A stretch of DNA of 64,000 nucleotides from Bacteroidota bacterium (GTDB taxonomy: Bacteria; Bacteroidota; Bacteroidia; AKYH767-A; OLB10): NCBI GenBank assembly GCA_016717325.1, contig JADKFV010000024.1, positions 1 through 64,000 of the forward strand, written 5' to 3'. The notes under the pieces were generated by a model. That model made no database searches, was not told the DNA's origin, and saw only the letters and a program-made list of their open reading frames with translations. Both the position numbers and the translations under genes were made by a program. Positions 46,655-56,515 of this stretch are shown here, piece by piece (within the stretch, counting starts at the first letter, position 1; every line of letters begins with the position of its first letter).

Positions 46655-47416
46655 ATGGGATATTTTTATCAGTACTATTATTTGATTTTAATTTTGCAGG
46701 GCTTGTGCTTGTTTCATTCTTTTAAAAAGGGTACTCAAAACAAATGGCTTTGGATTATTGCATTTATTCCACTCGTAGGCTGCCTCATATATTTATACAG
46801 CGAGGTAATTAACAAAAATGATATAACCAATTTGCAAACCGGTGTTGCATCAATTGTAAATCCCGGTGGACGCATTAAAGATTTAGAAGCACGATTCAAA
46901 TTTTCGGAAACTTTTACCAACCGTGTGGCACTTGCCAATGCATACCTCGAAAATAAAATGTATGAGAAGGCAATCGCCTTATACGAGCCGGCCCTTACGG
47001 GAGTGTTTAACGAAAGCGAAGATGTTATACACAACCTCATTAAAGCCTACCACCAAATGGGCCGTTATGATGATATCATTCGCATTGCGCCACGTATTGC
47101 ATCAACATACGGATTTGCACGCAGCAAAGCTAACTTGTCGTATGCCATTGCATTGGCCGAGAAAGGCAAGTACGATGAGGCCGAAAATGAATATAAAAAA
47201 ATGAATCTGCGATTTGTAAATTACGAGTCACGATTTTATTATGGAGATTTTCTTTTATTAAGAAACCGGAAACCCGAAGCAGCAGAAATTTTTAATTCCA
47301 TTATCGAAGAAGGGCAACACCTTACCGGTCACGAAAAAAGTGAGGCGAAAATTTGGATTGACAAAGCCAGGCAGGAGGTGTACCGAAACAACTTAAATTT
47401 TGGAAAAACAAGCTAA
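46655..47416 (+). CDS. Membrane-anchored TPR protein with PLDc_N-like anchor
   Basis: A 253-aa protein. The first 55 residues hold two transmembrane helices (YYYLILILQGLCLFHSF and WLWIIAFIPLVGCLIYLYSE) in the PLDc_N-like arrangement. A soluble TPR part follows: NRVALANAYLENKMYEKAIA, IHNLIKAYHQMGRYDDIIRI, LSYAIALAEKGKYDEAENEY, RFYYGDFLLLRNRKPEAAEI. Probably a scaffold at the inner membrane. Not in an operon. Confidence 0.75.
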   Translation: MGYFYQYYYLILILQGLCLFHSFKKGTQNKWLWIIAFIPLVGCLIYLYSEVINKNDITNLQTGVASIVNPGGRIKDLEARFKFSETFTNRVALANAYLENKMYEKAIALYEPALTGVFNESEDVIHNLIKAYHQMGRYDDIIRIAPRIASTYGFARSKANLSYAIALAEKGKYDEAENEYKKMNLRFVNYESRFYYGDFLLLRNRKPEAAEIFNSIIEEGQHLTGHEKSEAKIWIDKARQEVYRNNLNFGKTS

Positions 47417-47711
47417 TAAAGTTGTTCGGCATTACTAAGAGTAAATTATATTTTCATTCGAAAATCTAACCACTCTTAGTATAAATAAATTGTCGAAGTA
47501 GTATTTTATTGATTAAGCATATTTAAGTTTCAAAAATTAAATCAATCAAATTTATTACGCATTATTGATAACCTTTTTATTTTTATTTTGTTTTTTGAAG
47601 TTATATGCTTCAGCTGATATATGCATGTAATTGAAAGCTGAACCATTTCCCATTATGGATAGTTGATTTATAAAATAGCATTTTCAGTGCTTAATTTAAT
47701 TTAATATTAAG

Positions 47712-48298
47712 ATGGAATTGAAAGATGGTATAAAAACATTTTACGCTAAGTCGCAACTTGAATGGCGCAATTGGTTAGAAAAAAACCATGATAAAGAAGT
47801 TTCTGTTTGGCTAATCATTTATAAAAAAGAGAGCCTGGTCCCAAGCGTGTATTATCCTCAAGCGGTAGATGAGGCGCTTTGCTTTGGTTGGATTGATAGT
47901 AAACCAAACAAGCGCGATGAACAAAGTTATTATCAGTTTTTTGCAAAACGCAATCCCAAAAGTAACTGGAGTAAAGTGAACAAAGACAAAGTTGCAAAAT
48001 TGTTGGAGGGAAGCAAAATATCAAAAGCTGGGTTGAAAATTATTGAGATTGCAAAAAAGAATGGTGCATGGAATGCTTTGGACGAAGTTGATAAGCTGAC
48101 GATGCCATCCGATTTAAAATTAAAGTTCGATACCAATGCGAAAGCTTTTTTAAACTGGGAATCTTTTCCACGTTCATCCCGGAGAGGAATATTAGAATGG
48201 ATATTAAATGCTAAGAGGCTGGAGACCCGCCAAAAAAGAATTGATGAAACAGTGGCATTGGCCGAAAAAAATATAAAGCTAACCATTATCGTCAATAG
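47712..48298 (+). CDS. YdeI/OmpD-associated family protein; end frameshifted as read
   Basis: About 195 aa. Family pattern (YdeI, PF13376 tail): LEWRNWLEKNHDKEVSVWLI, QAVDEALCFGWIDSKPNKRD, YYQFFAKRNPKSNWSKVNKD, and WESFPRSSRRGILEWI. The open frame runs on to 48401 with an implausible hydrophobic tail (FSSILCFRFLIILNSI). Adding one G at about 48278 gives the standard ending NIKANHYRQ and a stop at 48296-48298, so the long tail is an artefact. Function in the family is not settled. Confidence 0.82.
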
Positions 48299-48413
48299 TA
48301 GAACTCGTAACCACATTTGTAATAGTTTATTACACGATTTTTCTTCTATTTTGTGCTTCCGTTTTTTAATCATTCTTAATTCTATTTGTAAAAAAAACTA
48401 ATCAATAAAAAAA

Positions 48414-49377
48414 ATGAAAGCTGCCGTATATTATAAATATGGCCCGCCACAAGTGGTGAGCCTTGCCGAAATTGAAAAGCCAAAACCTGCCGATAACGAA
48501 GTGCTTATTAAAATTTTTGTAGCTACCGTAAACCGCACCGACAGTGGTTTTCGAAGTGCCGAATATTTTGTATCGCGTTTTTTTAGCGGGTTGTTTAAAC
48601 CAAAATTCAATGTGCTGGGCAACGAATTTGCCGGTGAGGTAGAGGCCATTGGAAAAAATGTTACGTTGTTTAAAGTGGGCGATAAAGTATTCGGTTACAA
48701 CGATAAAAAATTTGGCGCGCATGCGCAGTATATGACCATGGCCGAGGATGATACTATGGCCACCATGCCCCATATTTTATCGTACGAACAAGCAGCACCA
48801 CTTACCGAAGGTGCACATTATGCCCTGTGCGATATACGTGCTGCAAAAGTGCAAAGTGGACAAAATGTATTGGTAAATGGTGCTACAGGTGCAATAGGAT
48901 CGGCAGCAGTGCAGCTGTTAAAATTTTTTGGTGCCAACGTTACGGCAGTGTGTAATACAGCCAATGTTGATTTGGTAAAATCGTTAGGAGCCGATGCGGT
49001 TATTGATTATACAAAACAAGATTTTACAAAATTGAATGCCACTTTCGATTTTGTTTTTGATGCTGTGGGTAAAAGTTCTTATGGAAAATGCAAACCTTTG
49101 CTCACTAAAAATGGATTATACATTTCAACAGAGTTGGGAAAGAACGGAGAGAATATTTTGCTGGCATTAACCACCTATATACGGTGGTAAGAAATTATTA
49201 TTTCCCTTGCCAACAATTACAAAAGACGATGTGCTTTTTTTGAAGCAGCTTGCCGAAGCCGGCAAATTTAAACCTGTAATAGACCGAACCTACAAACTCG
49301 AACAAATAGTGGAAGCATATACTTATGTCCAATCAGGGCAGAAGATAGGCAATGTTTTATTGCAAATAGAACATTGA
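48414..49377 (+). CDS. NAD(P)-dependent zinc-independent alcohol dehydrogenase / quinone reductase; frameshifted as read
   Basis: An MDR-superfamily oxidoreductase. The GroES-like N-terminus (MKAAVYYKYGPPQVVSLAEI, VATVNRTDSGFR) is followed by the nucleotide-binding motif VLVNGATGAIGSAAVQLLKF and VTAVCNTANVDLVKSLGADA with an unfinished Rossmann fold at 49190. The last 60 residues (KKLLFPLPTITKDDVLFLKQ, KFKPVIDRTYKLEQIVEAY, GQKIGNVLLQI) lie in another frame after about 49180. One extra base there breaks the gene, and the joined product of about 320 aa is normal. No zinc ligands are seen, fitting quinone/enone reductases. Confidence 0.83.
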
Positions 49378-49534
49378 TTTGCTGATGTAATAACTGTAGG
49401 TATAAACGTTTGAGTAATTGTATTATATTTAAGATGTAAACAATGAGTCCGCTCCGAAATGTCTAAAATATTAAAGAGCTCTAATTCACCAAAATACCAA
49501 ATTCCGCATACCATTAAAAATGATTTGTTACATC

Positions 49535-49575
49535 TTAGTGGAATTTTGTGCCTTAGTGTTTTTGTGGCAAAAATA
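49535..49575. repeat. Half copy of the GCCACAAAGG palindrome family
   Basis: TTTTGTGCCTTAGTGTTTTTGTGGC-type sequence (about 49545-49569) matches the right arm of the palindrome at 42431. No left arm is present. The surrounding 49378-49658 has no gene. Confidence 0.45.
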
Positions 49576-49658
49576 ATTTATCGGAGTAGACTCAAAAAAT
49601 AAAACACCATACAAAACCAGTTTGAACGGTAAGATTCATTATTGCAAAAAAAATAAAA

Positions 49659-50923
49659 TTAATGCGAAATATTTTCCAACGCTTTTGGATCATGCTTGTA
49701 CTTAAATACGAAAGGAAATATAAGTGCCAACACAAGTGCATAGGCAGCAAAAGTGAACCAGATGTTTTGCCAGTTGCGCGATACTATTTCTTTTGTAGCA
49801 GGATCTATTACGGTGAAGTAGTCAACAATAAGACCGCTGCAATACCCGCCAATCATAGCGCCCAGCCCGTTTGTCATAAACATAAATAATCCCTGTGCAC
49901 TCGCGCGAATATTTGAAGGCGATTCTTTTTCTACAAACAACGAACCCGATATATTGAAAAAGTCGAATGCCATACCGTAAATAATCATTGAAAGTACTAG
50001 CAAAAATAATCCGCTACCAGGGTCACCAATGGCGAATAATCCGAAACGTAAAACCCATGCAAGTATACTTATCATCATTACTTTTTTTATGCCGAACCGT
50101 TGCAGAAAAAATGGTATGGTGAGTATGAAAAGTGTTTCGGAAATTTGTGAAATGGATAACAGTAAAATGGGATGTTGCACACCAAACGAATCGGGATGAG
50201 TGATGTTGAAACTTTCGAGAAACGAACCTCCAAATGCATTTGTAATTTGTAAAAAGCCGCACCAAGAAACATGGCGAATAAAAAGAAGATTGACATTTTG
50301 GTTTGCTTAAATAAAACAAAAGCATCGAGCCCCATGGACGAAAGAAACGAACCATCTTTTTGCGATTTCGATGGTGGACATGCCGGCATGGTCATAGCAT
50401 ATACCCCCAATATAATGGCTGACACAGCACTGAAAATAAGCTGCATGTTATTCGATTTCCATCCGCATATGTCAACGGTCCACATGGCTGCAATAAAGCC
50501 TATGGTGCCCCATACGCGAATAGGAGGGAAGTCCTTTACAATATTAAATCCTTTTTGTTCGAGTATGGTATACGACACTGTATTGTTGAGTGCAATGGTT
50601 GGCATATAAAACATCGAGTTGAGCAACATTACCCAAAAAAATATATTTGGATCGGTGACTGTTGAGCTCCAAAATAATAAGGCTGCACCAATGAGATGAC
50701 ACATACCGTAAAGCTTTTCGGCATTAATCCATCTGTCGGCAATTATACCCATAATGGCAGGCATAAAAAGCGATGCTATACCCAAAGTAGAAAATACTCC
50801 GCCAATTTGTGCACCGGTAAAATGAAGGGTACCACCAAGATATCCGCCAATAGAAATCAACCACGAACCCCAAACAAAAAATTGCAGAAAGTTCATTATT
50901 ATAAGCCTTTGCTTTATGTTCAT
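49659..50923 (-). CDS. MFS nucleoside:H+ symporter-type permease; frameshifted as read
   Basis: About 420 aa with 12 hydrophobic helices in the inner membrane. Start ATG 50923 (MNIKQRLIIMNFLQFFVWGS). Nuc_H_symport-like features: FFVWGSWLISIGGYLG, GIASLFMPAIMGIIADRWI (MFS loop 2-3), PIRVWGTIGFIAAMW, and ISGSLFVEKESPSNIRASAQ in the second half. The frame from the start fails after FLGAAF at about 50258, where one base in the T run shifts it into QITNAFGGSFLESF; the C-terminal half then continues to 49659. Likely imports nucleosides with protons. It lies between convergent and divergent neighbours without partners. Confidence 0.82.
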
Positions 50924-51092
50924 ACAAATAAGATTTAAGATGTAAAATTTAGAAGCTGCAATATGGAAAATATTTGTGAATACAAAATTTGAGCCCGTGC
51001 AAATTTCAGAGCCCAAACATTTTTTTTAATTCCGTTTCAGAGTCTCTCGTACCTTTTAAAAAAACAAACGATAATGAGGACACCGAAAAGGC

Positions 51093-51737
51093 TTATATTG
51101 CGTAAACAGCTTTTAACTCAAAGTATAAAAATGCCTTTGCCTCGTGCGTGTGTTCACGAATTACTCCAACCATTACTAGATTTACAATTGTTTTTGTAGC
51201 ACGCCACCGCGAAATATTTATAAGCTTACAATATTCTTTAATGGTGATGCGGTTGTTGGCATTTAAATAATCTAACAATGCTTTCTCTTTTGAAGTAAAA
51301 TTTACCTGCGTGTTTTCGTTACTACTACTTTTCTTTAGCACATCAACCGTAACTTTGCTTGCCAATAGCGATTGGTCTTTTACACGAATATATACCCACC
51401 ATTTTTCGTCATCGCCTTTTGCATAGTAGGGTTTATCGTTACCGTTAGGTACTTTAACTTCGAGTACAATTTTGCCTTTGTAATTCCATTCAATAATTTC
51501 GATGGCGATGGCAGGTTTGCAATAAAAATTTGCTGCAAGGTCGAGCATATAATTCTCTTCTTCGCTTTGTATGCCGCTTATAGTTTTATCATCGCGCACA
51601 CCCACAAGCAATCGTCCGCCTTTGTGATTGGCAAACGACACCATGGTCTTCGCAATTTTTATTGCCGAAGTTATTTCCTTTTTATAATCGAGAGTGTCGC
51701 CTTCGCCTCCACCTATCATTTGCAACAACGGATGCAT
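51093..51737 (-). CDS. AlbA_2 (Schlafen-type) domain protein with C-terminal HTH
   Basis: About 214 aa from ATG 51737 (MHPLLQMIGGGEGDTLDYKK). The AlbA_2 domain (PF04326) shows the usual EGxxLDYK start, TMVSFANHKGGRLLVGVRDD and ISGI, then NDKPYYAKGDDEKWWVYIR. The tail (ALLDYLNANNRITIKEYCKL, RWRATKTIVNLVMVGVIREH) is a winged helix. Such proteins are nucleic-acid-binding regulators. Divergent from HigBA and separated by a repeat-filled spacer. Confidence 0.82.
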   Translation of the reverse strand: MHPLLQMIGGGEGDTLDYKKEITSAIKIAKTMVSFANHKGGRLLVGVRDDKTISGIQSEEENYMLDLAANFYCKPAIAIEIIEWNYKGKIVLEVKVPNGNDKPYYAKGDDEKWWVYIRVKDQSLLASKVTVDVLKKSSSNENTQVNFTSKEKALLDYLNANNRITIKEYCKLINISRWRATKTIVNLVMVGVIREHTHEAKAFLYFELKAVYAI

Positions 51738-51819
51738 AACATATTTTGGTTTATGTGGCAAATAAATAAAATAAAGGTTAAACTAAAAATTTAGTGATAA
51801 AAGAATTGCCCTGAAAAAA

Positions 51820-52260
51820 AATAGCCACAAAGGTGCAAAGACACAAAGGTCTATGGAACAGCATTTGTATTTTATTCGGCATTCATTCGTGCATTCTCTG
51901 TAAATAAAACGATTTAGAGTTCTCATTCTCTTTTGTTTTTATTGGCATAAGAGACTCGAAAGCTAACAACAACTTTCCTCACGTCATTGCGTAGGAGGAA
52001 CGACTGAAGCAATCTCAGCATCTAAAAGCCATTTGCATTTTATTCGGAATTCATTCGTGCATTCCCCGACACTGCGGTCGGGGCAGGCGCGGCATAGAAA
52101 CCGCTTTAGAGTCCGCATTCTCTTTTGATTTTTTGTTATGAGAGACTCGATAGCTAAAACATATACGTCAATCTCCTCACGTCATTACGAAGGAGGAACT
52201 ACTGAAGCAATCCCGGCATCGGAAGGAAGTTGAGCCATGAGGATTGCTTCTTTCAACAAT
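51820..52260. repeat. Cluster of three intergenic repeat families
   Basis: A half GCCACAAAGG repeat (51823-51850); two ATTCATTCGTGCATT copies (about 51871 and 52033); and two copies of a longer unit that reads GAGACTCGAWAGCTAA ... CCTCACGTCATTRCG ... GAGGAAC ... TGAAGCAATC (about 51952-52020 and 52141-52215). A hairpin CCCCGAC/GTCGGGG lies at 52065-52084. The spacing between the two long units is about 188 bp, so the block looks like a tandem duplication. No gene is in the stretch. Confidence 0.6.
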
Positions 52261-52386
52261 AATCGGAGGAAGAATGTTGAGGTTAAAATTAAAAGAAAGG
52301 CATAGGCAGCAATAAAAAATGTGGAACGTGAACATTTTATTTCAAAGCGCTTGTTTGCCAATAGAAAACTTCTTTATTTTGCATCA

Positions 52387-52701
52387 ATGTACGATATCAT
52401 TGCCCGAAAAACTTTATTGGCCTATTGCAAAAAGTATCCAATGGCTCAAAATGCGCTGTTAGAATGGTACCATGAGTTGATAAAGAAAGAATACAAAAAT
52501 TTTAATCAACTTAAAGCTGACTACCCTAATGCAAGCATAGTAAGCGATGACAGAGTGGTGTTTAATATTTTAGGAAATAAATTCCGATTAGTAGTTCGAT
52601 TGGTTTTCGAGTTTAAAACGATACATGTAAAATGGTTTGGTACACATGCACAGTATGATAAAATTGATGTTACAAAAATAAAATTTATACAAAAAATATA
52701 A
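52387..52701 (+). CDS. higB: HigB-type mRNA interferase toxin
   Basis: A 104-aa protein, start ATG 52387 because a near-consensus promoter (TTG 52351, TTATTTTG 52374-52381) ends 5 bp upstream. HigB_toxin (PF09907) motifs: ARKTLLAYCKKYPMAQNALL, FNILGNKFRLVVRLVFEFK, VKWFGTHAQYDKID. These RelE-like toxins cut mRNA on the ribosome. The stop overlaps the antitoxin ATG by one base, the toxin-first order typical of HigBA. Leaderless transcript expected. Confidence 0.85.
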   Translation: MYDIIARKTLLAYCKKYPMAQNALLEWYHELIKKEYKNFNQLKADYPNASIVSDDRVVFNILGNKFRLVVRLVFEFKTIHVKWFGTHAQYDKIDVTKIKFIQKI

Positions 52702-53102
52702 TGGAAATTAAACCAATAAAAACAAACAAGCAATACGAAACCTATATGACTTGGGTTGACGCACAATTTGAAAAAGGAGTTAAAAAAAATACAACTTTGG
52801 GCGACCAATTAGAAATAGTATTGATGCTGATACAAAAGTACGAAGACGAAAAGTTTCCGATTCCAACACCCGATGCAATTGAAGCAATCAAGTTGAAAAT
52901 GCAAGAACGTGGTATTCGCAACCAAGACCTGGTGGGTGAAATTGGAAACAAAAGTTACGTATCATCCATCCTCAATAAACGGAAGCCATTGACACTTGAA
53001 ATTGCAAAATGTTTCCATCACAAATTGGGCATACCAGCAGCCGTACTTTTAGCAGAGGTAGTAATAATATTTTTTGCATTCGAACTTCTTTGTGCCTCTT
53101 AG
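52701..53102 (+). CDS. higA: HigA-type antitoxin with XRE helix-turn-helix
   Basis: A 133-aa protein, antitoxin and autorepressor. The N-terminal half is helical (LGDQLEIVLMLIQKYEDEKF). The HTH is IEAIKLKMQERGIRNQDLVG, KSYVSSILNKRKPLTLEI. It would normally end near LGIPAAVLL. Here the frame runs a further 14 hydrophobic residues (VVIIFFAFELLCAS) into a CTTTGTGCC repeat, so the true stop may be lost or shifted by an indel. Overlaps higB. Confidence 0.82.
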   Translation: MEIKPIKTNKQYETYMTWVDAQFEKGVKKNTTLGDQLEIVLMLIQKYEDEKFPIPTPDAIEAIKLKMQERGIRNQDLVGEIGNKSYVSSILNKRKPLTLEIAKCFHHKLGIPAAVLLAEVVIIFFAFELLCAS

Positions 53103-53200
53103 TGTCTAAAAATAATAAAAGCAATAGCACGATTGTTGCCCTAAATATTTTATATTTACATCGATTTTAAAAAAAAACTGTGCCGTTACATTTTTAGAAA

Positions 53201-55736
53201 ATGAAAAAACAACTACTCCGCCTTTTATTTTTCATTGCAATATTTTTTGCAACTAATATAGCACAAGCGCAATATGTAACCATACCCGACCCCAACTTTG
53301 TTGCATGGCTAAATGCAAATGGATATGCAGGTTGCATGAATGGTAATATGATGGATACTACTTGTGGGGCGGTGGTGAATGCCACAAGTGTTAATTGTTT
53401 TAATAAAAATATTTTTGATTTAACAGGTATCGAATATTTTGATAATTTGACTAGCCTAATTTGCTCTCACAACCAATTAATAAGTCTTCCAGCATTTCCA
53501 ATCCACTTGACTTACCTAGATTGTTACTATAATGGATTAACTACCATTCCGGGACTGCCTGATTCATTAACCAATTTATTTTGTGGTCAAAACTCACTAA
53601 CAAACTTACCGCCCTTGCCTAATTCATTGGAAGAGTTGGCTTGCATGAACAATCAGTTTGCAAATTTACCTGCGTTGCCAAGTTCATTGAAGTATTTATG
53701 GTGCAATAACAATCAATTAACGAGTTTGCCAATATTGCCAAATTTTTTAATTTATTTAGATTGTAATAGCAACCAAATTACGAACCTGCCAATATTGCCA
53801 AATTCTTTAACTAGTTTAATTTGTAATAATAACCAGTTGACAAACCTTCCAATCTTGAACGATACATTATCTTACTTGAACTTTATTAATAACAATGTAA
53901 CTACCTTGCCAGCATTGCCAAAATATTTGACAGAATTACTTTGCTTTAATAACCAAATAACAAACATGCCTTCATTGCCAAATTCTGTGACTTACATTTC
54001 TTGCGGAGCAAACCAATTAACAAGCCTACCGTTATTACCCAATTCTTTGACTTACTTAAGTTGTGGTGGCAACCAGTTAACAAGTTTACCTACTTTGCCA
54101 AAATCAATGACTGAATTATGGTGTGGCATGAACCAATTAACAAGCCTGCCGTCATTGCCAGACTCTTTTTATTTTTTACATTGTTCTGGCAATCTAAACT
54201 TGTATTGCTTGCCAAAACTAAACAGAATTGTTAATCTCGTTTTCTCGAACACAGGCATTCAATGCCTCCCAAATTACGGTAATGTTACTTTTAGCAATCC
54301 TCCATTATCTACAATACCACTATGCATACCATTAAACGGAAACGGATGTGGTGTTCATTGGAAAATGGAAGGTCATGTTTATTTGGATACAATTACAAAT
54401 TGTATTTATGATAATGGAGAGCAAAGATTAAATAATATGAAATTGTTATTAATAGATACAAATAATTTAGTTATACAACAGACATACACAAGTGGTGAAG
54501 GATTATATACCTTTGATTCCGATACTGGATATTTTAAAATTAGTGTTGACACAACTAATTTACAGTTTTTAGTTAGTTGCCCCATTTTAAATGAATATGC
54601 AATCTATATACTTTCAATTGATTCATTTTATTACAATAATGATTTTGCAATTTCCTGCAAATCGGGCTTCGATATCGGTGCCTCAACTGTTGTAATAGAC
54701 TCCGGCATTTACCGCCCCGCCAACTTCGCCAACATAAAAATATTTGCAGGCGATATGAGCAATCACTACGGCCTGCATTGTGCTAAGTACAAGTGGTGCA
54801 GTGCAAATAATTATCACCGGCCCGGCAACGTATATAGGCACTGTTAATGGTGCGCTCACCCCAATTGTAAATGGTGATACGCTAACCTACACCATTCCCG
54901 ATTTTGGTTTGGTTGATTTTGATAATGATTTTCAAATACAAGTGCAAACAGATACACTTGCACAACTTGGCGACCAAGTTTGTTTTGAAGTAAATGTAAC
55001 ACCAACAATGGGCGACAACAATGTTGCAAACAATACACTCGCACATTGCTTCACGGTTGTAAATAGTTATGACCCTAATTTGAAATCTGTTTCGCCCGTA
55101 AATAATTTAAGTATTAATGATAAGAAGTTGACATACACCATTCAATTTCAAAATACAGGTAATGCACCCGCACAACATATATTTGTGATGGATACGCTTG
55201 ATGCTTCGCTTGATATAAGCACGTTTGAGTTGTTGGCATATTCACATCAGCCACAAGTGCAATTGATAGGAAATAATTTGCGATTCAATTTTCCAAATAT
55301 TAATTTGCCCGATAGTACAAATGACGAGCCCAACAGTCATGGCTATGTGCAGTTTAGCATTAAACTAAAAGATAGTTTAAGCATAGGCACAATTATAAAA
55401 AACACATCATACATTTATTTCGATTTTAATCCACCGGTGCAAACCAACTCAACAATAAATACGATTATTGGTACAGGATTTAATTTTACCGAAACCCAAA
55501 ACAATATTTCTGTTTATCCAAATCCAACAGATAATTCAATCACCATTGCTACAAATATTGTAAGCAACAATGGTGTAATAAAATTATACGATATGCTAGG
55601 CAAAGAATTGAAAACGCAAAAAATAAATTCGCACAACGCACAAATGAATTTGCAAGAATTTAGCGTAGGAAATTATATTTTGAAAATTTTTGATGGTGAA
55701 AATTTGATAGGTGTGAAGCGGGTGGTGAAGATGTGA
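53201..55736 (+). CDS. Secreted cysteine-rich LRR protein with T9SS tail (paralog 1); frameshifted as read
   Basis: About 845 aa. The signal peptide ends IAQAQ. A conserved cap (YVTIPDPNFVAWLNANGYAG CMNGNMMDTTCG) is followed by about 15 leucine-rich repeats of 21 residues (LPNSLTYLSCGGNQLTSLP-type), where each unit has a Cys in the strand position. Two beta domains (VYLDTITNCIYDNGEQ..., a DUF11-like stretch with YDPNLKSVSPVN) and a T9SS tail (ISVYPNPTDNSITI ... GNYILKIFDGENLIG) complete it. The frame breaks near 54783, where the paralog reads GLHCAAGTSGAVQVI, so a 2-base loss is likely. The role is probably adhesion or recognition at the surface. Confidence 0.78.
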
Positions 55737-55818
55737 TATACACGAGCACGCAATAACATTGTAATTTTATAATAGAAATAAAAAAGCATCATTATATTTG
55801 CAAGATAAATTATTATAA

Positions 55819-56088
55819 ATGCCAGTAATTTCGATGTTTTATGGGATAATTGTCAGAATGTTCTTTATGGATAACAAAGAACACAAACTGCCTCACATAC
55901 ATATTGAATATGCTGAATATACAGCAGTAATAAGCATAGAAGATGGAGGCATGCTTGCTGGTGATTTTCCTTCTTCAAAATTAAAACTTGTAGCAGCATG
56001 GATAGAAATACACCGAGACGAGTTGATGGCCGATTGGAAGCTTGCAATCGCAGGGCAACCCATATTCAAAATTGACGCACTAAAGTAA
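55819..56088 (+). CDS. DUF4160 domain protein
   Basis: An 89-aa protein. PF13711 pattern: MPVISMFYGIIVRMFFMDNK, EHKLPHIHIEYAEYTAVI, KLVAAWIEIHRDELMADWKL. The His-x-His in LPHIHIEY is conserved in the family. It is 5 bp upstream of a DUF2442 gene, the standard pairing, which has been proposed as a toxin-antitoxin-like module but is not well characterised. TATATTTG (55793-55800) is a good -7 box. Confidence 0.85.
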   Translation: MPVISMFYGIIVRMFFMDNKEHKLPHIHIEYAEYTAVISIEDGGMLAGDFPSSKLKLVAAWIEIHRDELMADWKLAIAGQPIFKIDALK

Positions 56089-56093
56089 AACCA

Positions 56094-56345
56094 ATGAGAA
56101 TTATCGAAAAACTATTAGCTACTAATGATTTCGTATTGCATGTAAAATTTTCAACTGGCGAGGAAAAAAGTTTTGACATGAAGCATTACTTTAAATACCC
56201 TGCTTTTGAACCTTTGTCAAATATAGAAATATTTAAGCAAGCAACCAATAAGAAGTACTTCATTGAATGGAATATAATTGAAGTTGACCTAAGTGCCGAT
56301 ACCATTTGGCATGAGGGAGTAAGTGTATCTGTAATAAAAATTTAG
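56094..56345 (+). CDS. DUF2442 domain protein
   Basis: An 83-aa protein (PF10387): FVLHVKFSTGEEKSFDMKHY, FEPLSNIEIFKQATNKKYFI, DLSADTIWHEGV. Partner of the DUF4160 gene. Possibly the antitoxin-like member, but roles are not known. The pair is inserted between two paralogous LRR genes. Confidence 0.85.
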   Translation: MRIIEKLLATNDFVLHVKFSTGEEKSFDMKHYFKYPAFEPLSNIEIFKQATNKKYFIEWNIIEVDLSADTIWHEGVSVSVIKI

Positions 56346-56515
56346 AATCAAGTTGAACGCTTTTGCGGGCATTTCATAATTTTAAATTTAATACATACCC
56401 TGTCAGTAACTAAAAAATAAATTAAGATAGTGTTAGTATCAAAACATCTCATACATTTGAAAGTGGCATTGTTATGGCAGCAAATATGTTACCGTACTAC
56501 TAAACAAAAGTTCTT

